Positions 10,959 to 19,069 of a stretch of DNA of 40,893 nucleotides are shown here, in pieces. Each line of letters opens with the position of its first letter. Positions within the stretch are counted from its first letter, which is position 1. Under the pieces are notes generated by a model, which had not been told where the DNA came from, made no database searches, and was given only the letters and a program-made list of their open reading frames with translations. The stretch is from Gammaproteobacteria bacterium. GTDB lineage: Bacteria; Pseudomonadota; Gammaproteobacteria; Steroidobacterales; Steroidobacteraceae. The stretch is from positions 15,896 through 56,788 of the forward strand of contig PKXS01000105.1 in the NCBI GenBank assembly GCA_003132425.1, in the 5' to 3' direction. The translations under genes were made by a program, and so were the position numbers.

Positions 10959-11107
10959 GCCGCCGATTCAAGCTCGCAGAGCTTTAGTCTCGTTGATCCG
11001 TGCGCGAAGCTTCCCGCGCCCGCGCGCCCGCGCTTGATTCCGCAGTACCGCCGTGCAAGGCTGGCGGGCCATAACTGAATGAATCCTTATCTCCGCCGGA
11101 AAAGCGC

Positions 11108-12400
11108 ATGAGCACGAAATTCGAACTGAAGAACCTCGCCACCGGAAAGACGACTCAGCTGGATGTCATGTCGGGAACTATCGGACCCGACGTAATCGAT
11201 ATTTCGCACTTGACCAGAGACCAGGGAGTGTTCACGTACGACCCCGGGTTCATGGCCACGGCAAGCACCGAAAGCAAGATTACCTACATAGACGGCGATG
11301 CCGGGGTGCTTTTGTATCGTGGCTATCCGGTGGAACAGCTCGCGGAGAAATCGAGCTTTCTCGAAGTGGCGAATCTATTGATATACGGCACTTTGCCGAC
11401 CAAGGCGCAGCTCGATGCGTTCCTCAATTCGATCATGCGCCACACCATGGTCAACGAACACTTGTTGCGCTTTTTCCAGGGCTTTCATCACAACGCGCAC
11501 CCCATGGCCATGGTCTCGGCCGTGGTCGCTTCGATGGCGGCCTTTTATCATGATTCGACGGACATCCACGATCCGCGGCATCGCGAGATTTTCGCGCACC
11601 GAATCATCGCGAAATTACCGACCATCGCGGCCGCGGCCTACAAGCATTCGCTGGGACAACCCTTCGTCTATCCGCGCAACAATCTGCGTTACTGCGCCAA
11701 CATGCTCAATATGTTCTTCGCGGTTCCCTGCGAGACCTATGCAATCGATCCTGTCGCGGCCGAGGCGTTGGATTTACTGTTTATTCTGCATGCCGACCAT
11801 GAACAAAACGCCAGCACCTCGACGGTGCGCTTGGCGGGCAGCACGGGAGCGAATCCTTATGCGGCCATCTCCGCCGGCGTTTCCGCGTTGTGGGGCCCGG
11901 CGCACGGCGGCGCCAACGAAGCCGTTCTGGACATGCTGGACGGCATTGGTTCGGCGGCAAATATTGATAAATTTCTCGCGCGGGTCAAAGATAAGGATGG
12001 CGGTGTGCGGCTGATGGGTTTCGGCCATCGCGTGTACAAGAATTTCGATCCGCGCGCCAAGATCATTCGCGGCATGTGCTACCGCGTATTGGAAAAGCTG
12101 GGCAAGAGCAACGACCCATTGCTGGAACTGGCGGTGCGCCTCGAGGAAATCGCGCTCAAGGACGAATACTTCGTGTCGCGCAAGCTTTATCCGAATGTGG
12201 ATTTTTACTCCGGCATTATCTACAGCGCCCTCGGGATTCCGCCCTCCATGTTCACGGTGATGTTCGCGATCGCGCGCACCGCGGGCTGGGTCGCGCACTG
12301 GCAGGAAATGGTTTCCGACCCGCATAAAAAAATAGGCCGCCCGCGGCAGCTCTACACCGGGCCCACACAGCGCGATTACCAGCCGATCGAAAAGCGCTGA
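11108..12400 (+). CDS. gltA: Type II citrate synthase
   Basis: 430 aa; [81 protein letters not shown]. Confidence 0.98.
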   Translation: MSTKFELKNLATGKTTQLDVMSGTIGPDVIDISHLTRDQGVFTYDPGFMATASTESKITYIDGDAGVLLYRGYPVEQLAEKSSFLEVANLLIYGTLPTKAQLDAFLNSIMRHTMVNEHLLRFFQGFHHNAHPMAMVSAVVASMAAFYHDSTDIHDPRHREIFAHRIIAKLPTIAAAAYKHSLGQPFVYPRNNLRYCANMLNMFFAVPCETYAIDPVAAEALDLLFILHADHEQNASTSTVRLAGSTGANPYAAISAGVSALWGPAHGGANEAVLDMLDGIGSAANIDKFLARVKDKDGGVRLMGFGHRVYKNFDPRAKIIRGMCYRVLEKLGKSNDPLLELAVRLEEIALKDEYFVSRKLYPNVDFYSGIIYSALGIPPSMFTVMFAIARTAGWVAHWQEMVSDPHKKIGRPRQLYTGPTQRDYQPIEKR

Positions 12401-12403
12401 AGC

Positions 12404-14011
12404 GTGCAAGAGCCCGCGCGAGCACAATGGGTTGCGTTGGCTGTGCTGCTCCTTGCTGGGGCCGCGCGCGGGGCGGTGGGCGAGGACAATGCGCTGAACG
12501 GCATGACCGCTTCTCAAACCAACCCTTGCGCAACTTCTGCAGGACTGGTCGCCGTCGGCACGGCGCAATGGAACGGTTGGGGCCGGGATCTCGACAATGC
12601 GCGTTACCAGCCGGAACCCGCGATCCGCGCGAGCGACGCGCCGCGGCTAGCCTTGAAATGGGCGTTTGGCCCTGGCGGCAGCGCTGGGTTCGGCCAACCG
12701 GCGATCGTCGACGGTCTGCTCTTCGTGGCCAGTTCCGCGGGCCGCGTGTATTCGTTGGACTCCCGATCGGGCTGCACTTATTGGACGTACGATGCGGCCG
12801 CAAAAATCCGCACCGGCGTTTCGATCGGCGAGCTCGCGCAGCCGCAAAAGGCGCCCCGGCCCAAGAGATCCAAGCGCAAGCTCGCGCATCTCGATGTTCT
12901 CAAAGCACCGAGCGCCGCCTTTTTCGGCGATGACAGCGCTACGGTCTATGCGCTGGACGCACAAAAGGGAACGCTGCTGTGGAGGACTCAAATAGACACG
13001 CATCCGCTGGCGCGCATCGCCGGGACACCGATCGTGTACCGCGACCGTCTCTACGTGGCGGTGTCTTCCGATGAGCAAAGCAAGATCTCGGACCTGAATT
13101 ACGGCTGCTGCACGTTTCGCGGCAGCGTCGTCGCGCTGGATATCCTCAACGGTCATGTCCTTTGGAAGACCTACACGGTCACGGAGGAGCCGCGGCCGTC
13201 TCGCACGAACAGCGCCGGAGTGCAGCAGTTCGGACCCGCCGGCGCACCCATATCGGCATCTCCTACCATCGACGGCAAGCGCGAAGCATTGTACGTCGGT
13301 ACCGGCAACTCCTACAGCAGCGACTCATCGCCGATGGCCGACGCGATTGTGGCGCTGGACCTGACTGACGGCAGGGTGCGGTGGGTCAAGCAATTGCCCG
13401 TTCAGGACGCCGCTGCCACCGGCGCCTTCGATGGCCCGCCGATTTTTCGAACGTTGGCCACGGGCAAGCAAATCCTTTTGGCCGCACAGGAATCCGGCTT
13501 TGTCTACGCCCTCGATCCCGATCGCGCCGGAGAAATTCTATGGCAAACCAAAACGAGCGACGCCGGGGCCGGCGGCGGCGTCCGTTCGGGCGCGGCGGCC
13601 GACCACCGCAACCTATACGCCGCAGTCTCGACCTTATTGTCGTCGCCAGAAACCTCGGCCGGCGGCCTAACGGCGCTCGATATTAGAACCGGGGCAAGGC
13701 GCTGGCGCACCCCGGCGCCATTGCCCGCCTGCGCCTGGACCGACCACGCTTGCTCGCATGCGCAATCGCAGGCGGTCACCGTGATGCCCGGCATTGCCTT
13801 CTTGGGCGCGATGGACGGCCATCTGCGTGCCTACTCGGCCATCGACGGTAAGGTCGTCTGGGACTTCGATACCGCGAAAGACTTCGAGACCGTCAACCAC
13901 GTCAAAGCGCGCGGCGGATCGCTGGACTACGGCGGTGCGGCTATCGTGAACGGCATCCTTTACGTCAATTCGGGCAATGTCCTGCTCGCTCTCTCAGTCA
14001 ACGGAAAATAG
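12404..14011 (+). CDS. Secreted PQQ-like beta-propeller protein (polyvinyl-alcohol dehydrogenase-like quinoprotein)
   Basis: 535 aa; N-terminal signal-like hydrophobic stretch (WVALAVLLLAGAARG); repeated propeller motifs VYSLDSRSGCTYWTYDA, VYALDAQKGTLLWRTQ, VVALDILNGHVLWKTY, IVALDLTDGRVRWVKQ, LTALDIRTGARRWRTP, AYSAIDGKVVWDFDT. Confidence 0.85.
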   Translation: MQEPARAQWVALAVLLLAGAARGAVGEDNALNGMTASQTNPCATSAGLVAVGTAQWNGWGRDLDNARYQPEPAIRASDAPRLALKWAFGPGGSAGFGQPAIVDGLLFVASSAGRVYSLDSRSGCTYWTYDAAAKIRTGVSIGELAQPQKAPRPKRSKRKLAHLDVLKAPSAAFFGDDSATVYALDAQKGTLLWRTQIDTHPLARIAGTPIVYRDRLYVAVSSDEQSKISDLNYGCCTFRGSVVALDILNGHVLWKTYTVTEEPRPSRTNSAGVQQFGPAGAPISASPTIDGKREALYVGTGNSYSSDSSPMADAIVALDLTDGRVRWVKQLPVQDAAATGAFDGPPIFRTLATGKQILLAAQESGFVYALDPDRAGEILWQTKTSDAGAGGGVRSGAAADHRNLYAAVSTLLSSPETSAGGLTALDIRTGARRWRTPAPLPACAWTDHACSHAQSQAVTVMPGIAFLGAMDGHLRAYSAIDGKVVWDFDTAKDFETVNHVKARGGSLDYGGAAIVNGILYVNSGNVLLALSVNGK

Positions 14012-14012
14012 C

Positions 14013-15578
14013 ATGCTCATTGCGAACGCGACCAATATGACGCGGCCCAGGCACTCATTGCTGGTCGCGCTGCTGCTGTGCGGCGTTTACCTTTCCACCG
14101 CATCCGCCGCCGCTGCGGGCGCGCAGCAAGGCGGTCCGGCGGTGCCGTCCATCGAGAATTCGGTGGTGAAAGTATTCTCCACCATGCGCTACCCGGACCC
14201 ATTCAAGCCCTGGACCAAGCAGGCGCCCGTGGAAGCGACAGCCTCCGGCGTCGTCATCGAGGGCAAGCGCATATTGACCAACGCGCATGTGGTTCTATAC
14301 GCAAGCCAGGTTCAGATTCAAGCAAGCGCGGCCGGCGATAGGGTCTCCGCCACGGTTGCGGCGGTAGCTCCTGGCATCGATTTGGCGGTATTGCAGCTGG
14401 ACGACCCGACTTTCTTCGACTCGCATCCGCCGCTGGCGCGCGCCGGTAAGCTGCCGCAGATCAAAGATGCGGTGCTGGCCTACGGATTTCCCACCGGCGG
14501 CGAATCGCTGTCCATCACCAAGGGCATCGTGTCGCGAATCGAGTTCGTGGCGTATCACGCTCCGGTCTCGGGCCTGCGCATCCAGATCGACGCCGCGATC
14601 AATCCCGGCAACAGCGGTGGCCCCGCCGTCGCGGGCGACAAGATGATCGGTCTCGCCTTCAGCAAGCTCGGCGGGGACACGCAGAACATCGCCTACATCA
14701 TCCCCAACGAGGAAATCGATTTGTTTCTCAAGGACGTCGCCAGCGGCCACTATGTGGGTAAACCGGCCATGTACGATGACCTGCAGACGCTCGAGAATCC
14801 CGCTCTGCGCACGTATTTGAAACTCGACAAGTCCGTCGAAGGCATGATCGTTCATCACCCCGAAAAGAGCGATGCGTCGTACCCGCTGCAGGAATGGGAT
14901 GTGGTGACGCACATCGGCGATGCCCCGATCGATAATCAAGGAATGATCAAGCTCGACCAGGACTTACGCGTGAGTTTCCGCTACCTCATTCAACGGCTCG
15001 CCAAGAATGGCCGCGTGCCGTTGACCATCGTCCGCGGCGGCAAAGTGCTGCAGATCGAGCTGCCCGTTTCGGCCGAGCACCCGATGCTTATCGCCGATTT
15101 GCATGGGGAATACCCTTCGTACTTCATTTACGGACCCTTGGTGTTCTCAAGGGCGACTCTGCAAATGTTGGCGGGCTTCCAAGGCAACATTGCCAAGGCG
15201 CGAGGTGTTGGTTATATAAAAAGCCCATTGGTGACCCGTTTCCTGGATCCTCCGGATGCCGATCTGCAAGATCTCGCCGTCGTCTCCTCGCCGTTCTTCC
15301 CCAACAAGCTCGCCAACGGCTACTCCAATCCCGTGGGATCGGTGGTGTCCTCGATCAACGGCACGCATGTGCGCAGCCTCGCGCACCTTGTCGCGCTCCT
15401 GCGCGACCTCAAGGACCCTTTCGTGAGCATCGAATTCGATCAAAAAGGCGGCGAAGCCCTGGTCTTTTCCCGCCCGGAGATGCTGGCTGCCACCGACGAT
15501 ATTTTGACCGACAACGGCGTGCGCTCGCAGGGCTCGCCCGACATGATGGCGGTTTGGCAGGGCAAGACGGTCAAGTAG
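14013..15578 (+). CDS. Trypsin-like serine protease of the Deg/HtrA family with PDZ-like C-terminal region
   Basis: ASGVVIEGKRILTNAHVV (His), IDLAVLQLDD (Asp), INPGNSGGPAVAGDKMIGLAFSKL (Ser). Start set to ATG 14013, just after the upstream stop (track ORF begins 13977). Confidence 0.9.
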   Translation: MLIANATNMTRPRHSLLVALLLCGVYLSTASAAAAGAQQGGPAVPSIENSVVKVFSTMRYPDPFKPWTKQAPVEATASGVVIEGKRILTNAHVVLYASQVQIQASAAGDRVSATVAAVAPGIDLAVLQLDDPTFFDSHPPLARAGKLPQIKDAVLAYGFPTGGESLSITKGIVSRIEFVAYHAPVSGLRIQIDAAINPGNSGGPAVAGDKMIGLAFSKLGGDTQNIAYIIPNEEIDLFLKDVASGHYVGKPAMYDDLQTLENPALRTYLKLDKSVEGMIVHHPEKSDASYPLQEWDVVTHIGDAPIDNQGMIKLDQDLRVSFRYLIQRLAKNGRVPLTIVRGGKVLQIELPVSAEHPMLIADLHGEYPSYFIYGPLVFSRATLQMLAGFQGNIAKARGVGYIKSPLVTRFLDPPDADLQDLAVVSSPFFPNKLANGYSNPVGSVVSSINGTHVRSLAHLVALLRDLKDPFVSIEFDQKGGEALVFSRPEMLAATDDILTDNGVRSQGSPDMMAVWQGKTVK

Positions 15579-15587
15579 CGGCGAAAT

Positions 15588-16199
15588 TCAATTCGGGCCG
15601 ATTAACTCGGACACTTCGCGGCTATCCGCGCGCTTCATCGGGCGACCGTCCACGGGCGAATACGGCGACTGGCGGATTCCGTCGATGGGGAAAACGGTCG
15701 CATCGACCGTGCGGCCGTTGGCTTCGAAGCGCAGGGCCGGATAATTGACGCTGCGTTCCGCGTCCATCTTGACGCGGCGCTCGTAGAATTCATGGGGCAC
15801 GCCGATCTCCATGAGACGCAGCGCTACCGACTCCGAGCGGTCCGCGAACAGATGCAGATTGATGTCGCTGTAATTGGTCGCGGTCCCCTTGAGTACGGAG
15901 CCCACCAAGCGCGGTTGGAATTCGCCCAGCAAGAGCATGGTGTCGAGTGCTATGCGGCGTTGCTCTTTGAGGCTGTGATCGTGCGAGTCGCGCCCGAATA
16001 GCCGCTGGCGTTCGCGCAGCGCGGCTTCAATTTCGATGTTCTTCGGCAGCACGGCGACGTCGTTGACGCCAAGGCGATCGGCCGCTTTGCGCTTCGCCTG
16101 CAAAAAGTCCTCGATGCCGTGCTCGGCCATGATCCGCGCCGCCTCCAGCGCCAATGCGCGGCGCAAATCCTCGGCACGCTGGGAATGCTTCTTCGCCAT
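15588..16199 (-). CDS. Putative nucleotidyltransferase-fold protein, function unknown
   Basis: 203 aa; RLVGSVLKGTATNYSDINLHLFAD resembles the hG[GS]...Dx[DE] pol-beta NTase motif; remainder unfamiliar. Confidence 0.55.
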   Translation of the reverse strand: MAKKHSQRAEDLRRALALEAARIMAEHGIEDFLQAKRKAADRLGVNDVAVLPKNIEIEAALRERQRLFGRDSHDHSLKEQRRIALDTMLLLGEFQPRLVGSVLKGTATNYSDINLHLFADRSESVALRLMEIGVPHEFYERRVKMDAERSVNYPALRFEANGRTVDATVFPIDGIRQSPYSPVDGRPMKRADSREVSELIGPN

Positions 16200-16209
16200 A
16201 GTCAGGAGC

Positions 16210-18684
16210 CTAGAATAGCGGCTTGTCGCCGTCGTTCATGGGATTGGCGTTATTCGACCCGTCGTAAACTTCAGCCTTGGGCAGCGTACCTTCGATAAAT
16301 TTCTCCATGATGCCGTTGGGGTCGTCTGCGCTCGCCAGCAAACCCGTGTCCGGGGCAATGCGCACCGTGACGATGCCGTCCGGCATCGGGAACATATGCT
16401 TTGGAGCGCCGGCAAGGGCCTCGTGCATGAAATATACCCAAGTCGGGAGCGCCACATGAGCGCCTTCCTCGCCGGCGCCCAGCGAGCGATCCTGGTCGAA
16501 ACCGGTCCAGACAGTGGTCACGAGATCGCCGTTGAAGCCTGAAAACCAGGCATCGTGTTGATCCGTGGTGGTGCCGGTCTTGCCTGCGATGTCGTCGCGA
16601 TTGAGCACGCGGGCACCCATTCCGGTGCCGTGGCGAATGACATCCTGCATCATGTCCGCCAACAAATAGGCCACTTGCGGCCTGATGATCTGCGGCGCGA
16701 GATCTTTCGCCGGAATCACGGATTTGCCGTCATGCGCAGCCTGGTCGAGTTGTGCCGAACGAGCGCCCGCGACGTTCTTAGCATCGCCGCCCGGCGCCCC
16801 TGCGGCGGCCGGGTCGGTGGCGCGGCCGCACTCGAAGCAGGCCAGCGCCGGTTCGGCCTGAAACACGGTCTTGCCGCTCGAATCTTCGATCCGGTCTATG
16901 TAGTAGGGCGTGACGCGAAAGCCGCCGTTCGCGAACGTGGCGTAGCCGATGGCAACTTGCAACGGGCTCAATTCGGCAGTGCCCAGAGCCAATGTCAGAT
17001 CGTCGGGTAGCTGCGATTTATCGAACCCAAAGCGAGTCACATAATTCCGCGCGTATTCGGCGCCGATGTCGCGCATCAGGCGCACCGATACCAAGTTCAG
17101 GGAATGCGCCAGCGCCTCGCGCAAGCGGACAGGGCCGAAGAACCGGTTGTCATTTTCCTTCGGCCGCCACGATAGATCCGCGTCGGTTTCGTCGACCACG
17201 ATGGGGGCGTCCATGACCACGCTTGCCGGCGTGTATCCCTTGTCGAATGCGGCCGAGTATATGAACGGCTTGAAGCCAGAGCCGGGTTGACGCCTGGCCT
17301 GAGTCACACGATTGAACTTGCTTTGGAAGAAATCGAAGCCGCCGATCAGGGCCGCCACCGCGCCGTCCTTCGGGTCCACCGACACCAGAGCGCTCTGCGC
17401 TTCCGGGACCTGCACAAACAGCAGCGAGTCGGCCGTGGTCCCCACCGTGTAGATCACGTCGCCGCGACTCAGGATTTCAGATGCTTGGGAGGGTGCGCGA
17501 TCGACCTTCTCGTCGGGTAATTCACGCCTTGCCCAGGACAGCTTTTCCCAGGGCAGGTTCACCTCGCCCAAATCCTTGACGTAGATCTTGGCGCTTTTCG
17601 CCTCGACCTCTTGCACGATGGCGGGTTTTAAGCCGCCGATGATCGGGAATTCGTCGAGCGCGGCGGCGAAGTCCGCCGCCGTGGTGATTTTCGACATATC
17701 GAGCTTCGCCGTCGCGCCTCGCCAGCCGTGGCGGCGATCGTATTTCAACAACCCCGTCCTCAAGGCCACGGTGGCGTCTGCCTGCAGGCGCGAATCGATG
17801 GTCGTGAAGACCTTGTAGCCGGCCGTGTACACGACGTCGCCGTACTTGGCCTGCATCGCGTTGCGCACCATTTCGGCGACGTAAGGGGCATCCACCTCGA
17901 TCATGGGTCCGTGCAGCCGCGACTCCATCGGGCTATCCTTCGCCTCGTCGTATTCGGCTTGCGTGATGTAGTGCAGATCCAGCATTCGTCCCAAGACATG
18001 GGCACGCCGGGTCTTCGCCGCCTCGGCACTGGCAACCGGGTTGACCACCGACGGTGCCGTCGGAATCCCCGCCAGCGTCGCCATTTCGGCGATGCTCAGT
18101 TGGTCCAGGCTCTTGCCGAAATAAACCTCCGCCGCCGCGCCCACGCCATAGGCGCGTTGACCCAGGAATATCTTGTTGACGTATAGCGAGAAAATCTCTT
18201 CTTTGGTGAATTCGGTCTCCATTAGCAACGAGATGTAGATCTCGCTCATCTTGCGCTTCATGTCGCGCCGCGGCGTCAGAAACATATCGCGCGCCACTTG
18301 CATGGTGATGGTGCTGGCCCCTTGGCGGATGCCGCCGGCCCGCGCATTGGCCAATGCGGCGCGCAAAATGCCCTGCCAATCCACTCCGTGATGGCTGAAA
18401 AAGCGGTCATCCTCGGTCGCCAAAAACGCCTGAATCAGCTTTTTGGGGATCTGGTCGTAGCGCACCGGTATGCGGCGCTGCTCGCCGATTGCGGCCATCA
18501 ATTTGCCGTCCCGGGTGTAGACGCGCAAAGGCACCTGCAGCTGCACGTCTCGAAGCGTGTCCACCTCAGGCAGTGCCGGCTTCAAATAGACATAAGCGCA
18601 CACATTGGCGAAGACAAGCAGCGCGATTGCACCAACAAAGGCGATACAAATGCGCGATATGAGAACTAGGTAACGTTTGGACAC
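16210..18684 (-). CDS. mrcA: Penicillin-binding protein 1A (bifunctional transglycosylase/transpeptidase)
   Basis: 824 aa; ATEDDRFFSHHGVDWQGILRAALANARAGGIRQGASTITMQVARDMFL (GT51), RQPGSGFKPFIYSAAFDKG (SxxK region), AGKTGTTTDQHDAWFSGFNGDLVTTVW (KTG); divergent from pilM. Confidence 0.97.
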   Translation of the reverse strand: MSKRYLVLISRICIAFVGAIALLVFANVCAYVYLKPALPEVDTLRDVQLQVPLRVYTRDGKLMAAIGEQRRIPVRYDQIPKKLIQAFLATEDDRFFSHHGVDWQGILRAALANARAGGIRQGASTITMQVARDMFLTPRRDMKRKMSEIYISLLMETEFTKEEIFSLYVNKIFLGQRAYGVGAAAEVYFGKSLDQLSIAEMATLAGIPTAPSVVNPVASAEAAKTRRAHVLGRMLDLHYITQAEYDEAKDSPMESRLHGPMIEVDAPYVAEMVRNAMQAKYGDVVYTAGYKVFTTIDSRLQADATVALRTGLLKYDRRHGWRGATAKLDMSKITTAADFAAALDEFPIIGGLKPAIVQEVEAKSAKIYVKDLGEVNLPWEKLSWARRELPDEKVDRAPSQASEILSRGDVIYTVGTTADSLLFVQVPEAQSALVSVDPKDGAVAALIGGFDFFQSKFNRVTQARRQPGSGFKPFIYSAAFDKGYTPASVVMDAPIVVDETDADLSWRPKENDNRFFGPVRLREALAHSLNLVSVRLMRDIGAEYARNYVTRFGFDKSQLPDDLTLALGTAELSPLQVAIGYATFANGGFRVTPYYIDRIEDSSGKTVFQAEPALACFECGRATDPAAAGAPGGDAKNVAGARSAQLDQAAHDGKSVIPAKDLAPQIIRPQVAYLLADMMQDVIRHGTGMGARVLNRDDIAGKTGTTTDQHDAWFSGFNGDLVTTVWTGFDQDRSLGAGEEGAHVALPTWVYFMHEALAGAPKHMFPMPDGIVTVRIAPDTGLLASADDPNGIMEKFIEGTLPKAEVYDGSNNANPMNDGDKPLF

Positions 18685-18703
18685 TTAAAACCGCTCTAAC
18701 TTA

Positions 18704-18732
18704 TTGCACCGGCGGAAGTGGGCATGCATATT
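18704..18732 (+). promoter_or_regulatory. Candidate sigma70-type promoter of the riboswitch-pil transcript
   Basis: TTGCAC (18704-18709)-N17-CATATT (18727-18732); a start site about 7 nt downstream would fall at about 18739, the 5' edge of the aptamer. Weak hexamers, supported mainly by position. Confidence 0.35.
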
Positions 18733-18738
18733 ACCGCC

Positions 18739-18826
18739 GGTTACATGGGCATACTCATCGAAAGATGAGGACGCAAAGCCACCGGTCTAAGGGGTTCAAA
18801 GCCTAGGACAGCGGGGTTGCCAGACC
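18739..18826 (+). ncRNA. c-di-GMP-I (GEMM-I) riboswitch aptamer upstream of pilM
   Basis: GGTTACATGGGCATA-CTCATC-GAAA-GATGAG-GACGCAAAGCC-ACCGGTCTAAG...CCTAGGACAGCGGGGTTGCC-AGACC. Matches the Vc2-type GEMM-I consensus: GGGCAnA junction, hairpin capped by GAAA, GACGCAAAGCC, CTAA tetraloop receptor-like, AGCGGGGTTnCC. Confidence 0.93.
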
Positions 18827-18840
18827 AAGCTTAACCAATC

Positions 18841-18863
18841 TCGCCTAATTAGAGCATAGGCGA
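18841..18863 (+). promoter_or_regulatory. Expression-platform hairpin directly 3' of the aptamer
   Basis: Perfect 7-bp inverted repeat TCGCCTA-attagagca-TAGGCGA abutting AAGAGG, a Shine-Dalgarno-like sequence. Confidence 0.55.
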
Positions 18864-18873
18864 AGAGGTCTGA

Positions 18874-18966
18874 ATGGATGAACGCCTTCCTCGATATCGC
18901 TACGAAACCTTCGTACGTCTCACTTTGCCGGCCGCGCACCTATCCGGCGGTGATTACCGTGAGTAG
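18874..18966 (+). CDS. Putative 30-aa leader ORF between riboswitch and pilM
   Basis: ATG at 18874 preceded by AAGAGG; translation MDERLPRYRYETFVRLTLPAAHLSGGDYRE*. Too short for the track; no homology evidence. Confidence 0.35.
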   Translation: MDERLPRYRYETFVRLTLPAAHLSGGDYRE

Positions 18967-19069
18967 CTTCACGTTCTATTTAACAGTTTCTTGCTAAGTT
19001 TGCTCGCCCTAAGCTAATCTCGAGCACCAGTTTCGGCCCCCAAGGTACTGAGCGAAAAAGGAAAAATCT

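Noticed and set aside
18739-18826. 3',3'-cGAMP (GEMM-Ib) specificity, as for some Geobacter pil leaders
   Set aside because: The position aligned to Vc2 G20 is G, not A, so c-di-GMP is the more likely ligand; not excluded without binding data.
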